Counted from the first letter of the stretch, positions 8,774 to 17,590 are shown. The stretch is DNA of 45,598 bases from Bacillota bacterium (GCA_012516125.1 JAAYXB010000016.1:1-45598), one strand, 5' to 3'. Notes: generated by a model not told the origin, from the letters alone. Numbers and translations: made by a program.

Positions 8774-8801
8774 TATAGCAACATTGTGTATGTTGTCATT
8801 A
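8774..8801 (-). promoter_or_regulatory. Promoter and operator of the GntR-family gene
   Basis: On the minus strand ATGACA (-35) and TATATC (-10) are 16 nt apart, and an inverted repeat CAACAT-TGTGT-ATGTTG (8779-8795) fills the spacer. A repressor bound there would block RNA polymerase. Identification of the palindrome as the binding site of the adjacent regulator is inference from position. Confidence 0.6.
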
Positions 8802-8844
8802 TCATATATACGACGCGCGTCTCCGAATTCCTCCTGCGTGGAAG

Positions 8845-8876
8845 CGAAAACGCCCGGCCGGGTCCGACCGGGTGTT
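8845..8876 (-). terminator. Rho-independent terminator after ECF S-component gene
   Basis: AACACCCGG and CCGGGCGTT pair over nine positions (one G-T) around a 10-nt loop on the minus strand, followed by TTTTC. It lies between the ECF S-component stop and the GntR promoter. Confidence 0.7.
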
Positions 8877-8958
8877 CATTCACAGCGCCACCCTCGGGAG
8901 CGGTGCCCCTCAGGAGGCGTTGGGCCGCAGATCTGGCAGGCCCGTCGGTTTGTCTTGG

Positions 8959-9453
8959 TCAGTTTGTCTTGGCGAAAGGTCGCTGCGCCAATCCAACGGC
9001 CTTCACCACCGCAAGGGCGATCCCGGCGTCAACCAGGTGATGCATGGCGGTACCGAGGCCGACCACGACGCCTGCCCTTTGCAGCGTGAAGCCGAAGGGC
9101 AGCACAATCAACGCTTCGGTGAAAGCATGGATCGGAAGCGTCCACACGAGCGCTTTCCAGAACGGCATGCCTCTCCTCACCATCACAGCGCCGCTCCCGG
9201 CGAACACCGCGTGCATCGCAGCCCTCGCCGCGATGATCGGCCCTAGTTTTACGAGGAAGCCCAAGGCGGAGCCCGCGCCTACCAGCACGGCCACCCATGG
9301 CCCGAGGAGCATGGAGATCATCACCGGCACGTGTGACGCGAGTGTCGCAGAGAACGGAGGTATTACAACGCCGAGAAATCCGCCGAACGCCAGCGGGATG
9401 ACCAGCGCCAGCGCTGTGAGTAGAGCTCCAAACACAACCTGCTTTGCCCCCAT
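8959..9453 (-). CDS. ECF transporter S-component-like membrane protein
   Basis: A small membrane protein of about 164 residues with five or six hydrophobic segments, resembling the substrate-binding S components of energy-coupling factor vitamin or metabolite importers. The ATG at 9453 has GGAGGT 6 nt upstream; longer in-frame starts read into the upstream gene. An N-terminal pattern with small residues and a G-x-x-L-T-A-L segment fits the face that docks to EcfT. No EcfA or EcfT gene is in the window, so it would have to share a distant energising module. The substrate cannot be read. It follows the glucodextranase-C-like gene after 26 bp and is probably co-transcribed with it. Confidence 0.7.
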   Translation of the reverse strand: MGAKQVVFGALLTALALVIPLAFGGFLGVVIPPFSATLASHVPVMISMLLGPWVAVLVGAGSALGFLVKLGPIIAARAAMHAVFAGSGAVMVRRGMPFWKALVWTLPIHAFTEALIVLPFGFTLQRAGVVVGLGTAMHHLVDAGIALAVVKAVGLAQRPFAKTN

Positions 9454-9479
9454 GCCAACACCTCCACGAACCATCAGCA

Positions 9480-10412
9480 TCATCCGCGGGGCGGCGCAGT
9501 TGGCCGGCGGCGTCTTACCCACCAGGCGACCGTCCCCGCGGCCACGAGGACGACGATGGCAGCCGCGATGGCAACCGGGGATGTCGCCTGGCCCCCTCCA
9601 GCCGCCGCGAACACAGGCACGAGAATCGCGAGCGACCCCCTCTCCAAATTGTAGGACCCCAGCAGCCGCTCCTGCGAGCCACGCCCCCGCGCCGGGGCGA
9701 GCATATCGATGACATTGGGGTCTACCTCGAGGTCGCTGCCGCCGCCGAATACCCACGACCCGGCCTTCTCCATCACCGGGCGGAAGTCATCGTCCCCAAA
9801 CGCGTCCTGCGAGCCAACAAGCACGTAATAGGCCCAGCTTCTGGCCGGCTCGCCTATCACAACCTTCGGAACCGCGATCCTCACGGTCTTGCCGTCCGCG
9901 AGCACGCTCGCCGAGAGGCCATCGGATATACCCCTGGCCTGCGCGGCGTCCTGGGCTGTGAAGACCCTGCATCCGCCCCAGCCGATGGCCTTGATGAACA
10001 GGTCCCACGCGTATTTCCTGTCGAAGGCAACAAGGGCGCCCTTCCGGAGTGTGTCCGTCCGCCCGGCGCCGGGCGTCGTGTCGATATATATGTTGACGAG
10101 CTGGTGGCTGAACCCCTCCGGCGCGTTCCAGGGGTTTGTGACCTCCTGGAACGTGGCGTCGAAGTAGACGTATTCCGGATCGTGGCTCACCTTGAAGTGC
10201 GTGAGATCAAAAAGACCCGGCACGAAGGCCTTGTGCGTCGGGTACACGTACGTGCCGGGCCCGTAATCATCGCCCACGGGATCGTCCATGTCGAGGACCA
10301 CCACGGGCTCGGCCAGCGCTGCACCAGGCACGAAGCCGCCCGCTTTCGCGATAACAAGCGCTGTCACGACAATAGCCATCACAGCCAATGAGGTTCGCCG
10401 CATTGCACACAT
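9480..10412 (-). CDS. Membrane-anchored glucodextranase C-terminal-domain-like protein
   Basis: About 310 residues: a signal peptide (RRTSLAVMAIVVTALVIA), one domain resembling the C-terminal binding module of glucodextranase (DPVGDDYGPGTYVYPT, FDLTHFKV, VNIYIDTTPGAGRTDTL), then a C-terminal hydrophobic segment ending in RRRR. This gives an extracytoplasmic carbohydrate-binding-like domain tethered to the membrane. No catalytic domain is present; in glucodextranases and pullulanases this module sits behind a hydrolase. The start is uncertain: the ATG at 10412 (GGAG 9 nt upstream) or the ATG at 10403. It leads a two-gene unit with the ECF S component. It may bind oligosaccharide at the surface. 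Confidence 0.72.
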   Translation of the reverse strand: MCAMRRTSLAVMAIVVTALVIAKAGGFVPGAALAEPVVVLDMDDPVGDDYGPGTYVYPTHKAFVPGLFDLTHFKVSHDPEYVYFDATFQEVTNPWNAPEGFSHQLVNIYIDTTPGAGRTDTLRKGALVAFDRKYAWDLFIKAIGWGGCRVFTAQDAAQARGISDGLSASVLADGKTVRIAVPKVVIGEPARSWAYYVLVGSQDAFGDDDFRPVMEKAGSWVFGGGSDLEVDPNVIDMLAPARGRGSQERLLGSYNLERGSLAILVPVFAAAGGGQATSPVAIAAAIVVLVAAGTVAWWVRRRRPTAPPRG

Positions 10413-10579
10413 GCCCCCCATCTCCGCTAGAGAGTCGCGCCCCGCCCCGGGACCAGGCCGCAAGCTCATCCCCTGGGGCGCTCTTGCCCTAATGTACATA
10501 TTCAGGCATGCACCGTGTAATGCGGACTTCCCAAGTGAGATGCGACGCCGCTACGACCCGCAAGTGCCCACCGGTCTGG

Positions 10580-11587
10580 TCAGTTGCCTGCTCCAGCCCT
10601 GCCTGCACCCGCACCCGTCCGCAGCCTGGACAGCACGAGGCTCACAGCGCCGACCACGCCGGCGTCGGGGCCAAGCTCCGCCTGGACTATCCTCACCGCC
10701 TCAAACGCCGGTTTCAGTGCGCGCTCGGCCACGACCTCCCGCACCGGCTTGAGAAGTATCTCGCCCACCCTGGAGACTCCGCCCCCTATCACCACGGTAT
10801 CCGGGTTCAGGATGTTGACGAGATTGGCGATCCCTATACCGAGGTAATCGGCGGCCTTGCCAAGGATGGCTATGGCGGCCGCATCGCCCGCCAGCGCCGC
10901 CCTCCCAACAACCTCCGAGGTTACAAGCTCGATATTCCCATGGACGAGGTCCACTATCATTGTCTCCTCGCCATGGCGTATCAGCTCCCGGGCCATGCGC
11001 GCGATAGCGGGACCTGACGCGAGGGCCTCAAGGCATCCGTAATTACCGCAGCCACATTGCGGGCTCCCGTCCTCGTCGGTGATGGTCATATGCCCGACCT
11101 CCCCCGCCACAAACGAGGAGCCGCTGTAGATCTCCCCACCCAGGATAAGCCCTCCACCGATACCCGTGCTCACCGTAATGTAGACCATGTTCTTTGAGCC
11201 ACGGCCTGCACCGTAGCGGGCCTCCCCGAGGGCAGCAAGGTTCGCGTCGTTCTCGAGATACACAGGCACTCCCAGCGCCTGTCTCATCAGCGCCACAAGT
11301 GGCACGTCGTGCCACTTGAGGTTGGGCGCGAAGACCACAACGCCGGTCTCAGGGTTCAGCGGGCCCGGGCTTCCCACCCCCACCCCGGCCACATCGTCCA
11401 GCTTCGAACCAGCCTCCGCCACAGCCTCCCTAACCGAATCGATTATGGTAGCCACCACCGCATCGACCCCGCGTTCAGGCTCCGTCGGCCTCGTCACTCG
11501 CGAGACGATCACGGCATCGGAGCGAGCGACGACCGTCGCGACCTTGGTGCCTCCCAGGTCTACCCCAACCACAAGCGGTTCCGCCAT
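10580..11587 (-). CDS. ROK-family sugar kinase (glucokinase-like)
   Basis: Phosphorylates a hexose with ATP in the cytoplasm, most likely glucose or a related sugar released from imported oligosaccharides. 335 residues, the usual size. It shows the ATP phosphate-binding DLGGT at residues 10-14, ENDAN near 112-116 with the catalytic Asp, and the ROK zinc motif C-x-C-G-x-x-G-C at 178-185 with a nearby His (GEVGH). The ATG at 11587 has GGGAG 6 nt upstream. There is no N-terminal DNA-binding domain, so it is a kinase rather than a NagC-type repressor. The isomerase upstream (11668-12759) would convert its product to fructose 6-phosphate. Confidence 0.92.
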   Translation of the reverse strand: MAEPLVVGVDLGGTKVATVVARSDAVIVSRVTRPTEPERGVDAVVATIIDSVREAVAEAGSKLDDVAGVGVGSPGPLNPETGVVVFAPNLKWHDVPLVALMRQALGVPVYLENDANLAALGEARYGAGRGSKNMVYITVSTGIGGGLILGGEIYSGSSFVAGEVGHMTITDEDGSPQCGCGNYGCLEALASGPAIARMARELIRHGEETMIVDLVHGNIELVTSEVVGRAALAGDAAAIAILGKAADYLGIGIANLVNILNPDTVVIGGGVSRVGEILLKPVREVVAERALKPAFEAVRIVQAELGPDAGVVGAVSLVLSRLRTGAGAGRAGAGN

Positions 11588-11667
11588 CTCTAACTCCCAC
11601 GTCTCCTCTCCACGGATGATCGAGCCTCCTCGCCCGCGCCCCTTCCCAGAAACAAACCCAGGAGCAT

Positions 11668-12759
11668 CTAACTCCTGGCGAGTTCGCTCTTCAGGTAGTC
11701 TATCACCTTCACAGGCTTCGGATCCACCCCATAAAGGAAGGCCAGGTAAAGGCTGGCAAAGTCCCCGACATACACCAGGGATAGCAGCCGCGCCACCTTC
11801 GACCTCCCGAGGCTGTGAACCTCGTCTATCCCAGCCGCGCCGCCCATGAGCGTCGCGGTTATCTCCATCCTCCGCTGCACCCTGAGATGGTCCCCCTTAT
11901 CTTTCAGGAGCACCACCCGCAACGCCTTCGAGATGTCCTCCCTCGCGCCCCATCCGACGGTCTCGTTATGGTTGAGCTCGGGAAAGGCGTTCCAGAACGC
12001 GTGAGTCTTGCTGTTCTCGTTGATCTGTGTCTTCCACCTGAGAGCCGCCGCTCCCGTGATGCCAGACGATCCGTAGATAAGCGGGATTTTCCCGTGCATC
12101 GCAAGCGCCAGGCGTTTCGCCTGGTTGACCGAGGCGGGAGACTCGGGCCCGAGCACGACCGCAAGGTCGCGAAGGATGAGCTCCGCCTCCTCGAAGCCCT
12201 CGGCCGCATCTCTCACATACCCCAGCCGCCCCAGAGCAACCAGCATCGGCACGAACAGGTACCCCAGCGCGGTCCGGGGTGGGAACCCCTGTGGGATTGT
12301 GACAAGGGGCACCCCGTCGCGCGCTGCGAGCTCCGCAAGGCGCCCTCCGCTCGTGATGCACACCATCCGGGCGCCCCGTTCACGGGCGATGCCGTACGCG
12401 CTCAGCGTTTCCTCGGTATTCCCCGAGTAGCTGGATACGAACACCAGCGTATCCCTGTCCACGAACGCAGGCAGGTCGTAATCCCGCACGACCACCATGG
12501 GCACTTTGAGTTCGTCGGCGACAAGCTCCCGAACCACGTCACCGCCGATGGCCGAGCCTCCCAGCCCTGCCGAGACGATGCAGCGAGCCCCGGCGAGGCT
12601 CGCCGGGAGGTCCGCCTGCCCCGCGATGCCCAGCGCGTCCCGTATCTGCCGGGGGAGGTCGCTCACTATCTTCAGCATCCCGCCCGGGTCAAGCCGTGCC
12701 ATGTCTTCGGCACTGTCGAGAACCGCCTTGCGTTCAACGTCGCTCGTGCTGGTCGTCAC
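11668..12759 (-). CDS. Bifunctional phosphoglucose/phosphomannose isomerase (SIS domain)
   Basis: Interconverts glucose 6-phosphate or mannose 6-phosphate with fructose 6-phosphate. 363 residues from a GTG at 12759; the in-frame ATG at 12873 would add a non-family extension. The first SIS domain shows GLGGSAIGGDVV and SSYSGNTEETL near residues 65-120. The second half carries the family pattern INENSKTHAFWNAFPELNHNE. The archaeal-type bifunctional enzymes are of similar length. It lies between the importer ATPase and the ROK kinase, making a simple import-phosphorylate-isomerise route into glycolysis. Confidence 0.9.
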   Translation of the reverse strand: MTTSTSDVERKAVLDSAEDMARLDPGGMLKIVSDLPRQIRDALGIAGQADLPASLAGARCIVSAGLGGSAIGGDVVRELVADELKVPMVVVRDYDLPAFVDRDTLVFVSSYSGNTEETLSAYGIARERGARMVCITSGGRLAELAARDGVPLVTIPQGFPPRTALGYLFVPMLVALGRLGYVRDAAEGFEEAELILRDLAVVLGPESPASVNQAKRLALAMHGKIPLIYGSSGITGAAALRWKTQINENSKTHAFWNAFPELNHNETVGWGAREDISKALRVVLLKDKGDHLRVQRRMEITATLMGGAAGIDEVHSLGRSKVARLLSLVYVGDFASLYLAFLYGVDPKPVKVIDYLKSELARS

Positions 12760-12885
12760 CTCATTGACCCCCTCACCCGAACCCCATCTGTCATGAAAAG
12801 GGGGATAGCTGGAGATATTCTCCCCAACTATCCCCAGGCGCAGTCTCTCTCGCCATGGGAACGCTGGGCGCAAAGTAGCGCCAGG

Positions 12886-13986
12886 TTACCTGATGGCCTT
12901 CTGGGTTTTCTTGTCGAACAGGTGCGCTTTGTCAGTGTTGAACACGAGCTGATGGGACGAGCCGTCCCTCGCGGTTGTGCGCGCATCCACCCTGGCTATG
13001 AACGAGTGCGGCCCCACCGTTGCGTAGAGATACACCTCGGAACCCATCGGCTCGGTCACATCGATGTCGGCCGTGACTATCCGGTCAGGAGGCGCATTGG
13101 GGACAAAATCCTTGTCGTCGATGTCCTCGGGCCTGATACCGAAGATGACTTCCTTGTCGATATACTCGCCGACCGTCTCGAACCTGGTCAGAGGCAGCTT
13201 CACCCTGAAGCTCTTGGCATCGACCCAGAGATCCCCGTCCTCTCTCAGGATGACGGCATCAAGGAAGTTCATGGCCGGGCTTCCAATGAACCCTGCAACA
13301 AACACGTTGTCAGGATGATCGTAGATTTCCATCGGCGCGCCCACCTGCTGGATGAAGCCGTCTTTCATGACGACTATGCGGTCGCCCATGGTCATGGCTT
13401 CCGTCTGGTCGTGGGTAACGTAAATGATCGTCGTCTGGAGCCTGTTGTGCAGCTTGGCGAGCTCTGCCCTCATCTGGACGCGGAGTTTCGCGTCGAGGTT
13501 CGAGAGAGGCTCGTCCATGAGGAACACCTTCGGCTCGCGCACGATTGCCCTTCCCAGCGCCACTCGCTGCCTCTGGCCTCCCGAAAGCTCCTTGGGCTTT
13601 CTCTTCAGCAAGTTCTCTATGCCAAGGATCGCTGCGGCTTCCTTGACGCGCTTGTCGATCTCTGCACGCGGGAACTTGCGCAGCTTGAGGCCGAACGCCA
13701 TGTTGTTGTAAACATCCATGTGGGGATACAGGGCATAGTTCTGGAAGACCATCGCGATGTCCCGATCCTTCGGCGGGATGTCGTTCACGATGGTGTCGCC
13801 GATATAGATGTTCCCCTCGGTGACCTCCTCGAGGCCGGCCACCATCCGGAGAGTCGTGGACTTACCGCATCCGGACGGGCCAACGAGAATCAGAAACTCC
13901 TTGTCCTTGATCTCGAGCGTGGCGTCGTTCACCGCAACGACATTACCGAACTTCTTGGTCACATGCTCCAGGTAAACTCTTGCCAT
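12886..13986 (-). CDS. Sugar importer ATP-binding subunit, MsmX/UgpC type
   Basis: Hydrolyses ATP to drive CUT1 sugar importers. 366 residues, with Walker A GPSGCGKST (36-44), Q loop QNYALYPHM, signature LSGGQ (134-138), Walker B FLMDEP (155-160), H loop VTHDQTEA, and a C-terminal regulatory OB-fold region (about 235-366) as in MalK and MsmX. The ATG at 13986 follows GGGGGT. It is the only such ATPase in the window although two complete sets of permeases and binding proteins are present, so it probably energises both, as MsmX does in Bacillus. It lies downstream of malEFG-type genes and separated from them by about 237 bp. Confidence 0.95.
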   Translation of the reverse strand: MARVYLEHVTKKFGNVVAVNDATLEIKDKEFLILVGPSGCGKSTTLRMVAGLEEVTEGNIYIGDTIVNDIPPKDRDIAMVFQNYALYPHMDVYNNMAFGLKLRKFPRAEIDKRVKEAAAILGIENLLKRKPKELSGGQRQRVALGRAIVREPKVFLMDEPLSNLDAKLRVQMRAELAKLHNRLQTTIIYVTHDQTEAMTMGDRIVVMKDGFIQQVGAPMEIYDHPDNVFVAGFIGSPAMNFLDAVILREDGDLWVDAKSFRVKLPLTRFETVGEYIDKEVIFGIRPEDIDDKDFVPNAPPDRIVTADIDVTEPMGSEVYLYATVGPHSFIARVDARTTARDGSSHQLVFNTDKAHLFDKKTQKAIR

Positions 13987-14159
13987 CTCTTGCTTACCCC
14001 CTGTGCCGTCTTATGGAGCCGTGCGTAACGCACTCCCAAGGCAGCGTAATTCGAGAAAACGAGTCACATATGCCACAGACACCAGCACAAAAACCACGGA
14101 CCACCACGACATGTGCCACGAAAACCCCCGATCATCACCTCCGCCGGCCGTGTGTCGGA

Positions 14160-14178
14160 AGCTCTTCTGCCAAGAGCT
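14160..14178 (-). promoter_or_regulatory. Stem-loop downstream of MalG-type permease gene
   Basis: AGCTCTT and AAGAGCT form a perfect 7-bp stem with a 5-nt loop, 46 bp past the permease stop. There is no T tract, so it is more likely an RNA-stabilising or processing structure than a terminator. Confidence 0.3.
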
Positions 14179-14223
14179 CTCGAGAAGTATTCAACAAACG
14201 AGCCCACAATCCTTCTTTGAGCC

Positions 14224-15093
14224 CTATTCCTTCACCCCGCCCAGCGTCATGCCGGACACCAGCCACTTCGACGAGTACAGGAACAGCGCAAGGGCCGGGA
14301 TGGCAACAAGCACCGAGGCCGCAGCGAACTGCCCCCATGCCGTCTGGAACTGGTCCATGAGCTTCTGGAAGCCCACCGGCCAGGTAAACATGTTCGGCTT
14401 CTGCAGCATCACCCGGGCCATCATATAGTCGTTCCAGGCGGTCATGAAGCTGAAGAGCCCTGCGATGGCGAGCGCCGGGGTGGATAGAGGAATCACAACC
14501 CGGTAGAACGCCACGAGCGGGCTCGCCCCGTCCACCAGCGCCGCCTCCTCCAGCTCCCGGGGTATTGTATCATAGTACCCCTTGAGGATCCAAATGGAGA
14601 ACGGCACCGACCCTACCGAGTAAGCGATTGCCATGCCTGTGTACGTGTTGAACAGCTTCAGCCTCACAACCATGATGTATATCGGGAGTAGCAGCATGCC
14701 CGCGGGGATCATCTGTGTCGTCAGCAGGAATAGTAGCCCCTGCCTCCGACCAGGGAACTTCCACCGTGAAAACGCGTACGCGGCTGTCGCGGCAAGCATG
14801 AGGCCCACGAGCACCGATGCCGCGCTTACGACGAGGCTGTTCCACAGCCATATGGTGAAGTCCCTCTCAAAGATGAGCGCGCGATAGTTCTCCAGGCTCG
14901 CCCCAGGCGGTATGAGCGCAAGGTCTGTGGAGAGCAACTGGTTGCTCGGCCGAAGCGAGACGCTCACGACCCGGAGGAATGGGTAGACGGACATGACGCA
15001 CGCCAGGATGAGAACAGCGTGAATGACCGCCCTCTTGGCCGGGCTGTCCCCCCTCGCCCTGCGGAAGACGCTTCGTCTCGAACCAGTCCTCAT
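14224..15093 (-). CDS. Maltose-type ABC transporter permease MalG
   Basis: Second permease of the first importer, 289 residues with six membrane segments. The EAA loop reads LEEAALVDGAS. The ATG at 15093 overlaps the stop of the upstream permease as ATGA, so translation is coupled. A longer upstream frame (to 15384) only shadows the MalF gene. The C-terminus SKWLVSGMTLGGVKE is typical of MalG. Works with 15090-16127 and the binding protein at 16200-17459. Confidence 0.94.
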   Translation of the reverse strand: MRTGSRRSVFRRARGDSPAKRAVIHAVLILACVMSVYPFLRVVSVSLRPSNQLLSTDLALIPPGASLENYRALIFERDFTIWLWNSLVVSAASVLVGLMLAATAAYAFSRWKFPGRRQGLLFLLTTQMIPAGMLLLPIYIMVVRLKLFNTYTGMAIAYSVGSVPFSIWILKGYYDTIPRELEEAALVDGASPLVAFYRVVIPLSTPALAIAGLFSFMTAWNDYMMARVMLQKPNMFTWPVGFQKLMDQFQTAWGQFAAASVLVAIPALALFLYSSKWLVSGMTLGGVKE

Positions 15094-16127
15094 GACTCCC
15101 AGGCCCCCTTGAAACCACCGCTCAGCCGCAGATACACGGCGGAAAATATGAACAGGAACACGAAGATGACCATGGCATAGGCCGCTCCGAACCCGTACCG
15201 GTAGAACTCGAACACAGCCTTGAACATGGACGTCACCAGGAGGTCGGTGCCCTCCATCGGGCCGCCCCTCGTCACAAGATAGATAACGTTGAAGTTGTTG
15301 AACGTCCACACCACTCCGAGGATCACGGCGGGCGTTAGCACCGGTTTCAAGAGGGGCATCGTGATGGACCGGAACTGCTGCCATCCGGACGCCCCATCGA
15401 TCTGGGCCGCGTCATAGTACTCCTGGGAGATGCTCTGCAACCCGCCCAGCAGCACCACCATCATGAACGGGATCCCCAGCCACACGTTGACCAGCACCAC
15501 GGCGACGAAGGCCCACCTGGGATCGCTCAGCCACGGGACCGGTCTCAAGCCCAATCTCTCCAGCATGAGGTTGACGAAGCCGTACTGGAAGTGGAACTCA
15601 CCACGCCAGGCAAGCGCCGAGATAACTTGCGGGAGCGCCCACGGCACGACCAGCAGGGTCCGGTAAACGCCCTTGCCCCTCATCGGCCTATTGAGAAGGA
15701 TGGCAAGCCCGAGGCCGCCGAGCACGTGGCACACCACGTTCACGACCGTCCATAGGATCGTCCGTCCGAGCAACTGGAAGAAGGTCACTTTCTGAAGCAC
15801 CGGCAACCTGAACACGTCCAGGAAGTTGGTGATGCCGTATGATAGGCCCACCGAAAAGTCCTTGAACCGGAACATGTTCATGTTGCTGAATGCAAGGTAG
15901 ATGTTGAAACCGAACGGATATATGATGAGCGCCATCACTCCGACGAGCGCCGGAAGGAGCAGCATGAATGGCAATGAGTATTTGTACTTTAGAAGCCTGT
16001 GAAGGATGAGGTAAGCCAGGGCTTCGAGGACGACGACGATCACAGCGACGATCCCGAGCAGCCTACCGATTTCGCCAAGCCCCCGCGCGACAATATCCCA
16101 GGTCAGAGGGATCAATGCTTTCACCAC
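15090..16127 (-). CDS. Maltose-type ABC transporter permease MalF
   Basis: First permease of the MalE-F-G importer. 345 residues with about eight hydrophobic segments; the first two, at residues 20-42 and 50-75, precede the core. The EAA loop is YYDAAQIDGASGW near residue 240. It begins 72 bp after the binding-protein stop, beyond a strong stem-loop, and overlaps malG by 4 bp. The ligand is probably a maltodextrin-like oligosaccharide, judging by family resemblance and the glucose-handling genes nearby. Confidence 0.93.
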   Translation of the reverse strand: MVKALIPLTWDIVARGLGEIGRLLGIVAVIVVVLEALAYLILHRLLKYKYSLPFMLLLPALVGVMALIIYPFGFNIYLAFSNMNMFRFKDFSVGLSYGITNFLDVFRLPVLQKVTFFQLLGRTILWTVVNVVCHVLGGLGLAILLNRPMRGKGVYRTLLVVPWALPQVISALAWRGEFHFQYGFVNLMLERLGLRPVPWLSDPRWAFVAVVLVNVWLGIPFMMVVLLGGLQSISQEYYDAAQIDGASGWQQFRSITMPLLKPVLTPAVILGVVWTFNNFNVIYLVTRGGPMEGTDLLVTSMFKAVFEFYRYGFGAAYAMVIFVFLFIFSAVYLRLSGGFKGAWES

Positions 16128-16138
16128 CTTGGAAGCGG

Positions 16139-16177
16139 GCAGGCCCGGACGAAACCTGCAAGCTCACCCGGGCCTGC
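16139..16177 (-). promoter_or_regulatory. Intercistronic stem-loop between MalE- and MalF-type genes
   Basis: GCAGGCCCGG and CCGGGCCTGC form a perfect 10-bp stem with a 19-nt loop, without a T tract. The position matches 4275-4311 in the other importer operon, suggesting a shared way of raising binding-protein levels over permease levels. Confidence 0.6.
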
Positions 16178-16199
16178 CTCAAGCCTGGCTGTTCGCAAC

Positions 16200-17459
16200 C
16201 TACTTGGTCATCTCGCGTATGGCCTTCTCAGCTGCCTCCTGCATCGCCTTTGCAGCGTCCTTCGGGGACATCTTGCCGGCCATCACAGCCTCCTGGTTGG
16301 GCCTCATGGCATCCCAGCACGCCCGCATCTCGGGCACTGTGGGCATGGGCCTGCCGACGACCATCTGGTCAGACGAGCCCTTCAGGATCGGATCTTCGGT
16401 CACCAAGGGGTTCTTGAGCGCACTGGCGGTTGCCGGCAGCCTCTTGAACTTCTCGAGGAACCTGAGCTGGATCTCGTCCGAAACCAGGAAGTCCACGAAT
16501 CCCTTCACAGCGTTCAGCTTGTCGCCCTCGAGGTACTCGGGGAACATGAGGTAGATGCCGCTCGTCATGGGCGAAGGCCACTTGCCGGTCTTGGTGACCT
16601 TCGGGATCCGTGCAATGCCGAGATCGACGTTCTTCTTGACTTCGTCGCTCTGGTAAGCGCCCAGGGACCAGTCGCCGTTGATGATCATGGCTGCCTTGCC
16701 TTCCTTGAAGAGGGAGTCGGCAGCGTTGTAGTCGGCCTCCATCGGGACTATCTTGTGCACGAACTTCAAATCGTGCAGGAACTGCAGAGCATCGACCATA
16801 GCCTGGCTGTCGAGAGTGGGCTTCGTCCCATCAAGCGGCCAGCCGCCGAACCCGCCGAGCCACGGCGCAAGCCAGAAGGGCTCGTTCAGGTTGTAGACGA
16901 GGCCGTACTGGTCGGGCTTGCCGTCGTTGTTGAGATCCTTAGTGAGTTCCTTGCCGATCTTGATGAGCTCGTCGGTGTCCTTGGGCGGAGTCTTGATGAG
17001 CTTCTTGTTGTAGAGAAGCATCAGGTGGTTGCCGACGCTGAGAGGAACTCCCCAGATCTTGCCGCCAAGCTCAACAGCCTCGATGCCTGGCTTGACGAAT
17101 TTATCCATGTACCCAGCGGGGAACACCTGGTCCACGGACTTGATGAGCTTCATCGCTGTGAACGGACCGGCGTGGTCGGAGACGGTCCAGAGGAGATCGG
17201 GGCCTGTGCCTGCGAACGCCGCTGACTGGAAGTTCTGGCGCAGGTCCTCCACGCCATAGTTGACCACTTCGAATGTCACGCCCGGATGGCTCTTGGAGTA
17301 CTCCTGCGTGAGCGCGATGATCTCCTGCAAAACACCCTCCGCCTCGCCCTCCTTGGTCCAGATGGTGAGAGACACCTTCTTCTGGGCCATTGCGCCGGCG
17401 GGCACAATCAGGGCAACCAGCGTCAGAAGAACCAGCCCCGAGACAAACGTCCTTCTCAC
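16200..17459 (-). CDS. Maltose/maltodextrin-binding protein MalE type
   Basis: Extracytoplasmic sugar receptor of the MalF-MalG importer, 419 residues. The signal peptide (RRTFVSGLVLLTLVALIV, Ala-Met-Ala cleavage near residue 25) has no lipobox cysteine. The mature protein opens with VSLTIWTKEGEAEG and has GKIWGVPLSVGNHLMLLYNK and MIINGDWSLGAY, characteristic of maltose- and trehalose-type binding proteins. The start is GTG at 17459 with AAAGGAGGG 8 nt upstream. First gene of the operon; the LacI regulator next to it is the likely controller, although I see no copy of that regulator's palindrome in this gene's own 5' region. Confidence 0.94.
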   Translation of the reverse strand: MRRTFVSGLVLLTLVALIVPAGAMAQKKVSLTIWTKEGEAEGVLQEIIALTQEYSKSHPGVTFEVVNYGVEDLRQNFQSAAFAGTGPDLLWTVSDHAGPFTAMKLIKSVDQVFPAGYMDKFVKPGIEAVELGGKIWGVPLSVGNHLMLLYNKKLIKTPPKDTDELIKIGKELTKDLNNDGKPDQYGLVYNLNEPFWLAPWLGGFGGWPLDGTKPTLDSQAMVDALQFLHDLKFVHKIVPMEADYNAADSLFKEGKAAMIINGDWSLGAYQSDEVKKNVDLGIARIPKVTKTGKWPSPMTSGIYLMFPEYLEGDKLNAVKGFVDFLVSDEIQLRFLEKFKRLPATASALKNPLVTEDPILKGSSDQMVVGRPMPTVPEMRACWDAMRPNQEAVMAGKMSPKDAAKAMQEAAEKAIREMTK

Positions 17460-17590
17460 TGTGGGTTCCCTCCTTTATCGTTTCGCGTGTCCCGCAACCG
17501 CCGCTTACCGGCATCCATCAAACCGCGAGCTACCGTCAACCGCAAGAGCAAACTGTTCCCGCCTTCAAGCCGCCACACACCGCACACGAG

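Noticed and set aside
11815-14028. 737-codon plus-strand open frame
   Set aside because: It runs antisense over the isomerase and ATPase genes, has no ribosome site, and the protein shows no family pattern. It is a GC-rich shadow.
14011-14112. 33-codon minus-strand frame with a hydrophobic N-terminus between the MalG and ATPase genes
   Set aside because: It starts with ATG but has no Shine-Dalgarno sequence, and the T/G-rich low-complexity sequence explains the apparent membrane segment.
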